Positions 51,408 through 60,164 of a stretch of 64,000 nt of DNA are shown piece after piece. The stretch is taken from positions 591,512-655,511 of the forward strand of contig NZ_AFPU01000001.1 of NCBI RefSeq assembly GCF_000220175.1, read 5' to 3'. The DNA comes from Nitrosarchaeum koreense MY1 (GTDB taxonomy: Archaea > Thermoproteota > Nitrososphaeria > Nitrososphaerales > Nitrosopumilaceae). Position 1 is the stretch's first letter, and each line of letters starts with the position of its first letter. The translations under genes were made by a program, and so were the position numbers. Under the pieces are notes generated by a model. It was not told where the DNA came from and did no database searches. It saw only the letters and a program-made list of their open reading frames with translations.

Positions 51408-51851
51408 TTATGCTAGTCTAAAGTCTTCTTTTGCAGTATTTAGAACTACGTGAGTTATGGTATTTTCTATATTTTGGATTGATGCTATTCCTTTTACAAA
51501 CTCGCTTAACTCGTTACGCGATTTGAATTTTGCAATAACTAGGGTATCTGTATTCCCTGTAATGTCATACACTCCACAGACATTTTCTATCTTTGCTAGC
51601 TCCGTTTCAATGTCTATGATTTTGTCTTTTTTTGCAATAATCTCAATTATTGCAGTTAATGTATAGCCTAATTTTTCATGGTCTATTAATGCTGTATATC
51701 CTTTGATCACTTTTTCTTTTTCAAGTTTTTTAATTCTAGATAATATTGTGACCGTGGACATTCCAAGTTTTAACCCAAGTTGTCTTGCAGATAATCTTGC
51801 GTCAACCAATAAATTTTTAAGAATTCTTTCATCGTTTTTATCTAAATTCAA
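51408..51851 (-). CDS. Lrp/AsnC family transcription regulator
   Basis: This 147-residue protein has an N-terminal winged helix (about 5-55; DERILKNLLVDARLSARQLG) and a C-terminal RAM ligand-binding domain (about 65-140; GVYDITGNTDTLVIAKFKSR). It acts as a dimer or octamer, often sensing amino acids. It starts with TTG. A stand-alone RAM protein at 28204 could be a partner. Confidence 0.9.
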   Translation of the reverse strand: MNLDKNDERILKNLLVDARLSARQLGLKLGMSTVTILSRIKKLEKEKVIKGYTALIDHEKLGYTLTAIIEIIAKKDKIIDIETELAKIENVCGVYDITGNTDTLVIAKFKSRNELSEFVKGIASIQNIENTITHVVLNTAKEDFRLA

Positions 51852-51988
51852 GTATCTTCTATATTTTAAAAATATATTTAAATTTTAGCTAATTTATTTA
51901 ATACATGTTTAATTTTCTTAATTTTTGATACGTTTTGAGGTAATTTTCCAGTTCAAACTTAAAGCAAAGAGATTGTATTTCTGATACA

Positions 51989-52213
51989 GTGGAAATCAAG
52001 GAACTTGTTTTAAAAGGTCAGGCCTCTTTAAACTCTGGAAATTTTGAAGAGTCTTTGGGTTATTTTGAGCAAGCATTACTTTTGAATCAAGATGACCCTG
52101 ACTTGTGGAATTTTAAGGCTGTAGCCTTACGCAGTTTAGGTCGTTACGAAGAAGCACTGGAATGCTTTAACAAATCCCTGAAACTTGATCCTAGAGATAA
52201 GCACGCATCATGA
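51989..52213 (+). CDS. small TPR protein
   Basis: This 74-residue protein has two tetratricopeptide repeats (about 5-38 and 39-72; NFEESLGYFEQALLLNQDDP, RYEEALECFNKSLKLDPRDK). It is a protein-binding scaffold, starts with GTG, and is related in type to the TPR protein at 54110. Confidence 0.8.
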   Translation: MEIKELVLKGQASLNSGNFEESLGYFEQALLLNQDDPDLWNFKAVALRSLGRYEEALECFNKSLKLDPRDKHAS

Positions 52214-52343
52214 TTTAGTTTCTATTTGGTTTTTATTGTTTTTAAAATAATGCGATCTTCTGAACCGGGCTTACGAATAAGCAAAAATAAATAATTCCCT
52301 ATTTCCTACTAGTTATTATATCGAAGCAATAAGGAATACTATC

Positions 52344-53261
52344 ATGGTTTTACAGTCTGTTAATGCTGATAATTGTCCCCGATGCGCAAAAAACGCATTA
52401 CTTACTGATGATGTAACTGGTGAAAGATTTTGCGGAAAATGTGGCTATGTTATTTCTGAAAAATCTCAAGAATCAGGACCTGAATGGAGATCATTTACGC
52501 AAGATGAACATGGAAACAAAGCTCGAGCCGGTGCTCCGACTTCTCTTACTATGCACGATATGGGATTATCCACAATCATTAATCCTATGAATAAAGATGC
52601 GTCTGGCAAACCTCTAACGGCATCAATGAAAAGTACCATTGAGCGATTAAGAACATGGGATAGTAGAAGTCAAGTTCACGAGTCAGTTGACAGAAATCTT
52701 AGACAAGCATTAAGCGAACTAAACAGATTAAAAGATAAACTTGCACTCTCTGATGCTGTAATTGAAAAGGCAGCTTACATTTACCGAAAAGCAATTGAGA
52801 AAAAACTAGTACGTGGAAGATCAATATCTGCAATGATTGCATCTGCACTTTATGCTGCATGTAGAGACACCGAAACACCACGAACATTAAATGATGTTGG
52901 TGAAGCTGCAAATCTGAAGAAAAAAGATATTGCACGATGTTATCGATTATTGCATCGAGAACTAGATCTAAAGATGCCCGTAGTTGATCCAATCCAATGT
53001 GTTGCAAGAATTGCAAGTAGAATTGGAATTACTGAAAAAACAAAACGTTATGCTGCTAAAGTTCTAAAAATATCTCAAGAACATGAGGAATCTGCAGGAA
53101 AAGATCCGATGGGACTTGCTGCAGCTGCCCTGTATTTGGCATGTGTCAAAAACGGTGAAGACATCACTCAACGTGATATCGCAGAAGCTGCTAGTGTGAC
53201 TGAAGTTACTATAAGAAATAGATACAAAGGTCTAAAATTAGATCAAAATATGGAACTATAA
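52344..53261 (+). CDS. tfb: transcription initiation factor B
   Basis: This 305-residue protein has the TFIIB zinc ribbon (CPRCAKNALLTDDVTGERFC then CGKCG, about 12-35), a B-finger/linker (PEWRSFTQDE) and two cyclin-fold repeats (about 105-200 and 205-300), with the helix-turn-helix of the second reading the BRE. It bridges TBP and RNA polymerase. Thaumarchaea usually carry several tfb paralogues, so this may be one of a set. Confidence 0.95.
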   Translation: MVLQSVNADNCPRCAKNALLTDDVTGERFCGKCGYVISEKSQESGPEWRSFTQDEHGNKARAGAPTSLTMHDMGLSTIINPMNKDASGKPLTASMKSTIERLRTWDSRSQVHESVDRNLRQALSELNRLKDKLALSDAVIEKAAYIYRKAIEKKLVRGRSISAMIASALYAACRDTETPRTLNDVGEAANLKKKDIARCYRLLHRELDLKMPVVDPIQCVARIASRIGITEKTKRYAAKVLKISQEHEESAGKDPMGLAAAALYLACVKNGEDITQRDIAEAASVTEVTIRNRYKGLKLDQNMEL

Positions 53262-53357
53262 AATAATTCTTCAAACAATCTTCTAATCAATTTTGCAAAT
53301 CTGATGATCGTATCTAATAAACAACTTTAAATCTATAATTTTTGGCATTTTTTCTAA

Positions 53358-53516
53358 TTGAAGATTCCAGAAATCATTCAAAATGCAAGTGAGTTCGGAC
53401 TCAAAATTAACAAGTTAGATGATTTGGACGAGGAGATTCTAGACGATATGCATCAATCGGTATTAGAATACAAAGAAAAGAGACACTCACTGCACACAAT
53501 TGATTATTTGTGGTAA
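53358..53516 (+). CDS. 52-residue acidic microprotein
   Basis: From a TTG at 53358, with a TATA-like ctttaaatc about 30 bp upstream, the product is helical and Asp/Glu-rich (KLDDLDEEILDDMHQSVLEY) and ends HTIDYLW. No motif is recognised. Confidence 0.5.
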   Translation: MKIPEIIQNASEFGLKINKLDDLDEEILDDMHQSVLEYKEKRHSLHTIDYLW

Positions 53517-53530
53517 ACGATACTTTGAGT

Positions 53531-53653
53531 TTATTTGCTATTTTTCTGCAGTTCTTGTATTTTTAATTCTAGCTCTTTTATTTTATTTCTTAATTCTATG
53601 TTTTCATCTCTTAGAACATCTCTCTCTTTTGTGAGTATTTCGTTAAGATCCAT
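53531..53653 (-). CDS. 40-residue leucine-zipper-like coiled coil
   Basis: The product MDLNEILTKERDVLRDENIE and on has Leu/Ile at heptad positions (ELRNKIKELELKIQELQ) and high charge, like a free zipper. It may dimerise with itself or with a partner. Confidence 0.55.
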   Translation of the reverse strand: MDLNEILTKERDVLRDENIELRNKIKELELKIQELQKNSK

Positions 53654-53718
53654 TAATTTTCTTTTTAATCATATTCAATTAAAGATTTGGCAATCCGATA
53701 GTAAGAAATTAAAAAAAT

Positions 53719-53760
53719 AATCAGTATGATCAAAAGGGGAAATTTCTGATCATACTGATT
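53719..53760. terminator. 14-bp perfect stem-loop over the stop codon of 53750-53932
   Basis: AATCAGTATGATCA (53719-53732) and TGATCATACTGATT (53747-53760) are exact inverted repeats around a 14-nt loop. The 3' arm contains the TGA of the minus-strand gene, and an A run (a T run on the minus strand) follows. It could be a terminator, an mRNA-stability hairpin or an operator. Confidence 0.5.
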
Positions 53761-53932
53761 TTGTTACATGCGAAGTCATTTTTTGGGCATTGTTTCCTGG
53801 TGCTGGCATTTTGTCTGTTGGGGAAACTTTCAAATTTGCAAGTTTTACAATTATCGGCAGCATCCTTGCAGGAACCGCTACTACAATAATTCCTAAGGAA
53901 ATTGTTGGTTTTTCTGTTTGAAGAGATTTCAT
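53750..53932 (-). CDS. 60-residue basic protein with a hydrophobic segment
   Basis: The frame from ATG at 53932 encodes a short polar start, ISLGIIVVAVPARMLPIIVK and a Lys/Pro/Ser-rich end. A TATA-like ttttaaaac lies about 25 bp upstream on the minus strand and a stem-loop covers the stop. It may be a small membrane-associated protein. A competing frame at 53730-53942 is Cys-rich and less likely. Confidence 0.45.
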   Translation of the reverse strand: MKSLQTEKPTISLGIIVVAVPARMLPIIVKLANLKVSPTDKMPAPGNNAQKMTSHVTKSV

Positions 53933-54109
53933 GTAACTTCAAATGTTTTAAAATTTTTTTGATTAAAACCTTTGATTAAATTTGGATTTAACTAATTGTA
54001 TTAAATACTAATTTTGAAATGGTTTTAATTCTTTTTTGAACAATTAATGTGGAATCTTAGCTAGCTCGGACTCAATCTATATTATTGATAAAGTGTTATC
54101 AAAGATGTC

Positions 54110-54607
54110 ATGAGTAAAGAATTGGATAAAATGATGTCTCAAGCTTATGAGTATTGTGAGGATGGCAATTTTTCTGAAGCTCTAAAATTATATGATTTAG
54201 CATTAAAACAAGATCCAAAAAACATCAACGTCATAATTGACAAAGGTGTGACACTGCAAAATTTGGGTAGAATAAAACAGGCCATAAAATATTATGACAA
54301 GGCATTATCAATTGACCCAAAAAACATCAACGCCTTGGTAAACAAGGGAGCATCATTACATACAATTGAAAATTATTTTGATGCGATTAGCTGTTATGAT
54401 TCTGCTCTTAAAATTGATAAAAAATGTGCTATGGCTTTAGCATACAAAGGACTGTCATTGGGAGAATTGGGAAATCTTCCTGACGCACTAAAGCATTTCA
54501 AGAAAGCACTTTCAATTGATCATGATTATGATCTTGCAAATATTAGCAAAGAAATGGTGCAAGAATTACTCAAATCAATCAAACAACAAAAAGCTAAAAC
54601 ACGGTAA
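54110..54607 (+). CDS. TPR-repeat protein
   Basis: This 165-residue protein has about four tetratricopeptide repeats (SEALKLYDLALKQDPKNINV; QAIKYYDKALSIDPKNINAL; DAISCYDSALKIDKKCAMAL; DALKHFKKALSIDHDYDLA) and a basic tail. It is a scaffold for protein complexes. The second and third repeats share nearly identical DPKNIN ends. Its 3' end overlaps the zinc-finger gene by 14 bp. Confidence 0.85.
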   Translation: MSKELDKMMSQAYEYCEDGNFSEALKLYDLALKQDPKNINVIIDKGVTLQNLGRIKQAIKYYDKALSIDPKNINALVNKGASLHTIENYFDAISCYDSALKIDKKCAMALAYKGLSLGELGNLPDALKHFKKALSIDHDYDLANISKEMVQELLKSIKQQKAKTR

Positions 54608-54767
54608 CATCGCCAGGTGCAGGCTCTCGTTTATTGTTATTTTCATGCGATTCAAAAAATTCTCTGTGTTCTGTATTTTGATGTTCTCTAAGCTTCTCAA
54701 TGTTTTCAAATCCCATGTGGCACAAGTAACATTTTGGCTTGTGTTCATCAATTAACGGAAGTACCAT
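54594..54767 (-). CDS. C2H2 zinc-finger microprotein
   Basis: This 57-residue protein has KCYLCHMGFENIEKLREHQN then TEHREF: Cx2C-x13-Hx4H with the Phe and Leu spacing of a classical C2H2 finger. It is a better match to eukaryote-type fingers than the operon copies near 12.5 kb. It could bind DNA, RNA or protein. Confidence 0.7.
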   Translation of the reverse strand: MVLPLIDEHKPKCYLCHMGFENIEKLREHQNTEHREFFESHENNNKREPAPGDVTVF

Positions 54768-54846
54768 AAAGTGTATGGTTTGTTTGCCTACTTATTTCTT
54801 GAGACCTATAGTTAAGGAATATATCCTTTAACAACTGACTTGCTAT

Positions 54847-55944
54847 GTGTTAGACCAACTCATATCTGAATCAAAGGCACTGGATAAAGCAATTTCTGGC
54901 GAAGAGCTGACATATGATGATGGTATTGAATTGATGAATTATGATAATTTACATGTATTAGGTGCAGTTGCAGATATTACAAGAAAAAAATTAGTTGGCG
55001 ATACCGTGACATTTGCGGCATCATATTACATGAATTACACAAATGTTTGCGCAGCTAGCTGTCAAATGTGTGCATTTTATAGAAAAGATGGAGCAGAAGA
55101 CGCATACACCCTAACCCCAGAGCAAATAGAACAACGTGTTGGAATTGCCAAATCAATGGGTGCAACCGAAGTTCACATCGTAGGTGGATTTCATCCGACA
55201 CTTCCTTTAGAGTATTATGAAGACATGATGAGAGTTATCAAGAAAAACCATCCTCAATTAAACATCAAAGCACTTACTGCTGCTGAAATTTTCTTTTTGT
55301 CTAAACTTACAAAAAATTCTGTAAAGGAAGTACTTTCCCGTCTTAAATCTGCAGGTCTTGATTCCATGCCCGGAGGAGGTGCCGAGTTATTCCATCCTGA
55401 AATCAGGGGAAAGATTGTTCGAGGTAAATGTACTGGCCAGGAATTTTTAGATACTATAGAACAGGCCCACAATCTTGGAATCAAAAGTAATGTAACTATG
55501 CTTTATGGTCATATAGAAAAGCCATCCCATATCATTGATCACCTGATAAAAATTCGTGAATTACAAAAAAAGACAAATGGATTCATCACCCTGATTCCAC
55601 TAAAATTCAGTTTGGATAATACTGAACTTGAACAGCAGCATCTTGTTAATCATGAATGCTCTTCTGTGTATGATTTGAGAATTATTGCATTGTCTAGATT
55701 GATGCTTGCAAATGTTTTGAACAACATCTCGGTATATTGGGTAGCATATGGCAAGAAACTTGCACAAGTTGCACTGTCTAATGGTGGAAATGACTTGGTA
55801 GGAACTGCATTCTCTGAGGAGATCTATCGTGCAGCTGGAAAACCTACAACATCATCTGTTGAAGAGTTAGCTACGACTGTAAAAGAGATTGGACGAAATC
55901 CTGCACAACGTGACAGCTTTTTTAATGTTATAAGAAAATTCTAA
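54847..55944 (+). CDS. mqnE: aminofutalosine synthase (radical SAM)
   Basis: This 365-residue enzyme joins the chorismate-derived side chain to adenosine in the futalosine route to menaquinone. It has the radical-SAM site CAASCQMCAF (CxxxCxxC, about residues 69-76) and MqnE-type stretches: VGGFHPTLPLEYY, GLDSMPGGGAELFHPEI, MLYGHIE and LIPLKF. F420-pathway CofG/CofH enzymes are close relatives, but GGGAE and YGHIE favour MqnE. It starts with GTG. mqnD is in this window at 61945. Confidence 0.85.
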   Translation: MLDQLISESKALDKAISGEELTYDDGIELMNYDNLHVLGAVADITRKKLVGDTVTFAASYYMNYTNVCAASCQMCAFYRKDGAEDAYTLTPEQIEQRVGIAKSMGATEVHIVGGFHPTLPLEYYEDMMRVIKKNHPQLNIKALTAAEIFFLSKLTKNSVKEVLSRLKSAGLDSMPGGGAELFHPEIRGKIVRGKCTGQEFLDTIEQAHNLGIKSNVTMLYGHIEKPSHIIDHLIKIRELQKKTNGFITLIPLKFSLDNTELEQQHLVNHECSSVYDLRIIALSRLMLANVLNNISVYWVAYGKKLAQVALSNGGNDLVGTAFSEEIYRAAGKPTTSSVEELATTVKEIGRNPAQRDSFFNVIRKF

Positions 55945-55949
55945 TTTCA

Positions 55950-56255
55950 TTATCTAAAGTGTTTTTTTATCGATTCAACCTTATCTTCCATTTTTACTTG
56001 TTTGTCTTTTCTTGAATCGATCTTTAAAATAATCTCTACTCTATTTACCCCTAGATTGTGGACCACTTCCATGATTGTTTTACTTGCTTCGTAAATCTTA
56101 TCGATACTTTCTGATTCTAAAACAGTTCCCATAGGATTAATTTCATATTTTATTTCCTTTATGTTTTGGATTGCTTCTATTCCTTTAGCGATGTAGAAAC
56201 TCACACTGGTTTCACTTGTTCCAATTGGATAAACGCTAATCTCTGCATGAATCAA
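55950..56255 (-). CDS. MTH1187/YkoF-type thiamine-binding protein
   Basis: This 101-residue protein has the MTH1187-family ferredoxin-like fold: AEISVYPIGTSETSVSFYIA, the YEINPMGTVLESESID stretch and RVEIILKID. Relatives bind thiamine or its pyrimidine part. It starts with TTG. Neighbours give no further thiamine genes. Confidence 0.8.
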   Translation of the reverse strand: MIHAEISVYPIGTSETSVSFYIAKGIEAIQNIKEIKYEINPMGTVLESESIDKIYEASKTIMEVVHNLGVNRVEIILKIDSRKDKQVKMEDKVESIKKHFR

Positions 56256-56295
56256 TGTCTTGTAATGATACTTTTGGAATTAAAATGTTTGAAGT

Positions 56296-56574
56296 TTATG
56301 ATGCTGGCTTTTTTTCTTCCTTTTTGATATTTCCTTTGTTTTTTCTTCTTGCTCCAAAACTAATTAAAATCAGCAAAAAACCGACACCAATTAAAATTCC
56401 TGCAAGTGTGGTCATGTCTTGATTTTCTTGCTGTTTTGTCAGCAAATCCACAATCTCTTCTTCACTCATCCCTGTTTGTCCTACAGGCATTGTTGCGTTG
56501 AGGTTTACTACAATGATGACGCCAACTACTACCATTGCAATTCCTGCTGTGAATATTTTTTTGTCTATTAACAT
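56296..56574 (-). CDS. two-helix small membrane protein
   Basis: This 92-residue protein has TM helices at about 7-26 and 58-76, a polar loop (MSEEEIVDLLTKQQENQ) and a Lys-rich tail. No family is recognised. It lies downstream of the potassium-transporter gene and may share its transcript. Confidence 0.6.
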   Translation of the reverse strand: MLIDKKIFTAGIAMVVVGVIIVVNLNATMPVGQTGMSEEEIVDLLTKQQENQDMTTLAGILIGVGFLLILISFGARRKNKGNIKKEEKKPAS

Positions 56575-56649
56575 CTTTTCAATAAAAGTTAATTTTTATC
56601 ATATATTAGGTAATTGGATAATTTGTGATTTTGCCATCTAGTTTTTTAA

Positions 56650-58488
56650 TTAAATTAATTTTGGGACAAATATGTAGATGATGGCAATAATCTCCATTCT
56701 TCCAAAAATCATTAGAAATGAGAAAAGTATTTTGGCATTAGGATCAGTATCGATGTCAATTATCCCAGTTGATAGTCCTCCAGTTGTAATTATTCCTGTA
56801 GATTCTAAAAATGCATCTTGAAAATTCGCTTCATATGCAGTTGTCATGTATATTGCACTCATTGATGCAATTAATGGAAATAATGCAATTATGATTATTG
56901 TTGAAGTTAGCTCTTTTTTTGCTTGTGGAGTTAACTCAGAACGTAATTTTTTATTTATTAATTTTTTAATGTCTTTTAGATGCATGAATCTGAATATCTT
57001 GATTCCGCCCGCAGTTGAAAACCCACAACCTCCAATTAACATCAAGATGATCAAAATTACATGTGCTGGCACATTAAATGTGGATAAATCATCCATCTGA
57101 AATCCTGCAGTGGTGCTAGCTGATACTGTATAAAATATCCCTGTCAGCGGGTCCAACCCACTAAGTCCTATAAACAAAAGTATGGCACTACTTAAAATTG
57201 TAAAATATACTAAAACTTCCTTTCCAAGTTTTGGTGCCAAGAATTTCTTTTTTACCAATGCATAGTGAAAAGTAAATGGAAGCGCACCTAGTATCATGCC
57301 TCCAATCAAAGTTAATTTTTCTTGCCATATCAGATTATCCAGAATTGTTGAATTTGGAACGAATCCTCCTGTTGCTATTGTACTCATAGCTAATGAAAAA
57401 TTGTCTATAATGTTTCTTTCGCCAAACAAGTATAGTAAAATCGCAACAATGAAAATGTACAGAATAAAAATTATAGTTATGGTTGCAAATAGCTCTCTCA
57501 TATGAAGTGTCTTTCCGGAAATAAAACCTCGCATGGATTGTAGCTTTGATTCTGGATAAAATGCCGTAATTATCAAGTAGATGAAACTCATTCCTCCTAC
57601 AAGCTGTGTGAAACTTCGATAAAATGTAAAACTTTGAGGAAGGTCTTCTGGATAATCAAATAGTGATATGCCTCCAGTGGTAAATCCTGCTGCACTTGAA
57701 AAAAATGCGCTAGCAAATACCTCATAACTTGATCCTTCATGCGGAATAATGTACAGATATGGTATAGTTCCAAACAATGTCAGTACTAAAAGACTTGAGA
57801 CTACAAGAATGGATGCTTGGTGAAGATTAAGACTTGCCTTTTCACCATAAGAGTTCAGAAAGAACCCTACCACCAACAACAGAACCGTTGTGAGATAAAT
57901 TCCTGTGGCAGTTACAGTTTCCCCTAGTATGGTTGATAATATTGCAGGTACGATAAGCAAAACGCCTGCAAACTGTAACACAAATCCAAGATTTCCTAAA
58001 ATTGCCTTTACTGGAGGACTGAAAAGCCTAGGCGCAGTAGCAGTGGCATCTCTAATTACATTTGCAATGGTTCCTTGGTAGATAATCCCGATAACTTCGT
58101 TTTTCTTTGTTACGATTGGAAGTTTTCTAATGTCATGATCTCGCATTTTGTGTAGTGCATCTTGAAGAGTTGATTTTTCATTAATTGTGATTAGGGGTGT
58201 GGCCATTATTTCTTTTAAAAATGTAAATTCCGCATTTACCGAAGTATCGCCTACTTTGTTAATTATGTCCTCATCAGTTACGATTCCAATTGGTTTGTTG
58301 TCGTCATCAATTACGATGATGTCATCTCTTTCATGATGTTGGAGTAATCTTGCAGCTTCTCTGGTGTGAGTATTTTGATTTAACATCAACACATCCTTGT
58401 TCATGTAAGCGGTAACGTATTTTGTTAGAACGTACGATATTGATCGTTCTGGATTTGTTGACATCAAGCATTCTGTATTATTTGACAT
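56650..58488 (-). CDS. TrkH/KtrB-type potassium transporter with N-terminal CBS pair
   Basis: The 612-residue protein joins two CBS motifs (about 20-150; DDNKPIGIVTDEDIINKVGD, KKNEVIGIIYQGTIANV) to a TrkH/KtrB pore with four MPM repeats (about 165-612). Filter-like glycines can be seen: AAGFTTGGISL, TIATGGFVPN, STTAGFQMDD, GIITTGGLSTG. Usually TrkH is gated by a separate TrkA (RCK) ring. Here the fused CBS pair may bind adenine nucleotides and replace that control. No trkA is in the window. K+ uptake is likely; Na+ or NH4+ cannot be ruled out. Confidence 0.85.
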   Translation of the reverse strand: MSNNTECLMSTNPERSISYVLTKYVTAYMNKDVLMLNQNTHTREAARLLQHHERDDIIVIDDDNKPIGIVTDEDIINKVGDTSVNAEFTFLKEIMATPLITINEKSTLQDALHKMRDHDIRKLPIVTKKNEVIGIIYQGTIANVIRDATATAPRLFSPPVKAILGNLGFVLQFAGVLLIVPAILSTILGETVTATGIYLTTVLLLVVGFFLNSYGEKASLNLHQASILVVSSLLVLTLFGTIPYLYIIPHEGSSYEVFASAFFSSAAGFTTGGISLFDYPEDLPQSFTFYRSFTQLVGGMSFIYLIITAFYPESKLQSMRGFISGKTLHMRELFATITIIFILYIFIVAILLYLFGERNIIDNFSLAMSTIATGGFVPNSTILDNLIWQEKLTLIGGMILGALPFTFHYALVKKKFLAPKLGKEVLVYFTILSSAILLFIGLSGLDPLTGIFYTVSASTTAGFQMDDLSTFNVPAHVILIILMLIGGCGFSTAGGIKIFRFMHLKDIKKLINKKLRSELTPQAKKELTSTIIIIALFPLIASMSAIYMTTAYEANFQDAFLESTGIITTGGLSTGIIDIDTDPNAKILFSFLMIFGRMEIIAIIYIFVPKLI

Positions 58489-58638
58489 TAAATAATTTGG
58501 GGTCAGTAATTCTAGATCTTTGAAACGATGTGCAAATTCAGATCGGCTCTCTTCTAATTTACTGATCTAAATCAAAAATACATCTTGGGCAGTTTTACGC
58601 ATAAACCCATCCATTTGTCTAATCTGTAATGTTTTTTG

Positions 58639-58803
58639 CTATTTTTCTTTTAGCGAAAGTTTGTACTCTTTGTATTCTGTTATTGACTCGTTAAGATTTT
58701 TCAGAGCTAATTCGTCGTCAAAGTCTTTTTCTTTTAGGTCATTAAAACAATTTAGAATACTCTCTTTTAGAACGACAATCATTCTTTTATCGTCGCAATG
58801 CAT
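58639..58803 (-). CDS. 54-residue helical microprotein
   Basis: The frame from ATG at 58803 encodes a charged helical protein (MIVVLKESILNCFNDLKEKD; ALKNLNESITEYKEYKLSLK). It is more protein-like than the opposite-strand frame. The function is unknown. Confidence 0.55.
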   Translation of the reverse strand: MHCDDKRMIVVLKESILNCFNDLKEKDFDDELALKNLNESITEYKEYKLSLKEK

Positions 58804-58856
58804 GCTGTTAGTTATCTGCGTTAAATTTATGCTTGTTCAATTAGAAAATCAGTTTA

Positions 58857-58961
58857 TCAAAATGTCAGTGTAATGATAATTACTATGATGCTTCCTATGA
58901 GGCCAATTAATGCAAGTTTACTGTTTTTGGTCCATCCTTTTTTTACTGATACAATTCCCAT
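58857..58961 (-). CDS. single-pass membrane microprotein
   Basis: This 34-residue protein has a basic start (MGIVSVKKGWTKNSK) and one hydrophobic helix (LALIGLIGSIIVIIITLTF). It has clear ATG and TGA codons and a GAAGG-like motif upstream. Partner unknown. Confidence 0.55.
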   Translation of the reverse strand: MGIVSVKKGWTKNSKLALIGLIGSIIVIIITLTF

Positions 58962-59043
58962 TTTTCCTTCTTCAATTTAACTAAAATTAAACCTTGGTTC
59001 AAAAACAACCTTATCGATAGATGGCTCTATGCTGAAGATTCTG

Positions 59044-59319
59044 TTATTCTATTAATCGTACTTTTGATGATGGTTTCAGTGTCTCTCCAAATGAATATGG
59101 GGGTTTTGGAATTACCGGTAAGACTGAGACGTTCTCTCCTATCATTTTTTGAATGTCCTTGTCGTAAACTGACAATGTTTTACAACTTGGACAAAACCAT
59201 CCACGGCCTTTAATGAAACTACAGCACTCAATAATTATTTTAAAGCCACAAGCAGGACACTTGCCTGGTTCCTTGTCAATATACTTCACATACTCAAAGA
59301 CTATGCGCTCTACGCTCAT
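59044..59319 (-). CDS. zinc-ribbon protein
   Basis: This 91-residue protein has KCPACGFK and WFCPSCKTL with a CC pair between, a zinc ribbon of about 35 residues, and a Pro-rich C-terminal tail. The role is unknown; a link to translation or RNA binding is possible. Confidence 0.65.
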   Translation of the reverse strand: MSVERIVFEYVKYIDKEPGKCPACGFKIIIECCSFIKGRGWFCPSCKTLSVYDKDIQKMIGENVSVLPVIPKPPYSFGETLKPSSKVRLIE

Positions 59320-59431
59320 GATACTAGATCAAAGTCACTGATTTTTTAAATTATGTGTTGATTGACTTGACTTGCAAGTGGTATTCTTGATATCTGCTAT
59401 TCATAATTGAGAAAGGGTTTATCAGGCGTCA

Positions 59432-59752
59432 ATGCGTTATTTAAATGACTTTTCTATGCGTGCCATTTACAAAAAAGAGACTCATGAGGATCCCGAATCT
59501 GAAAATAACACCTATTCTAATTTTACATTAAATCGAGATACGGAATTTTGTTGCGAGCAATTCAAAACTCTATGCAAAAAATTTACTGTTTGGAATTATG
59601 AACAAGGGAAATTTGCAATAGTGAATAAAATTACATATGAAGGACATTCAGTACAACCAATTGATTTTTGTCCATTTTGCGGTGAAAAAATAGAATATGA
59701 AGATGAAAACAATCTTAAAAAAATAAAGAAAAAGAAAGTAAAGGAATTCTAA
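59432..59752 (+). CDS. Cys-rich protein with zinc-ribbon end
   Basis: This 106-residue protein has FCCEQFKTLCKKF in the middle and DFCPFCGEKIEYE near the end, then a Lys-rich tail. The four main Cys probably bind zinc. No family is recognised. Confidence 0.6.
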   Translation: MRYLNDFSMRAIYKKETHEDPESENNTYSNFTLNRDTEFCCEQFKTLCKKFTVWNYEQGKFAIVNKITYEGHSVQPIDFCPFCGEKIEYEDENNLKKIKKKKVKEF

Positions 59753-59781
59753 ATAATTTTATTACTTGTAGATGATATTCT

Positions 59782-60024
59782 TTATTGACAGCTTGCGTTT
59801 TGATTGCTAACTAGTTTTGGCGCTTCTGAATTTCCCCATTTTATTTTGCCCCATAATCTTTCATGGAAATAATAGATTATAGTTGCTAAGACGTTGAAAA
59901 TTATTGTTATGAATGAGGTTTCATAGATGTTGTTAGTTGAAAACCATAGTAAAGTAAACAACAGAACTGTAATTGACCCTCTGTATAGTGCTGTCTTGGC
60001 CAGAGTTCTTTTTTTACTATCCAT
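59782..60024 (-). CDS. DUF2061 membrane protein
   Basis: The 80-residue protein has two TM helices and the DUF2061 pattern (RTLAKTALYRGSITVLLFTL; ATIIYYFHERLWGKI). The family has unknown function and is often found near sulfur-metabolism genes in bacteria; no such link is visible here. Confidence 0.85.
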   Translation of the reverse strand: MDSKKRTLAKTALYRGSITVLLFTLLWFSTNNIYETSFITIIFNVLATIIYYFHERLWGKIKWGNSEAPKLVSNQNASCQ

Positions 60025-60164
60025 GTATTCTATTTGATTGATATGATAATCAGGTTGGTGTTGTATTCTAATGCATACGACATCCTTTTAAGATTGAATT
60101 AAAGCGATTCAAAAGTATGTTTTTGTAATGTATTTTTAATGAATTTTAAAAAACCTGAACAGTT

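Noticed and set aside
53730..53942. Cys-rich 70-codon minus-strand frame
   Set aside because: The Cys spacing is irregular and the frame lacks a good start. The overlapping frame 53750-53932 has an ATG at a fitting distance from a TATA box.
58661..58873. 70-codon plus-strand frame
   Set aside because: The minus strand has a more protein-like helical gene at 58639-58803 and a membrane microprotein at 58857-58961 over the same DNA.
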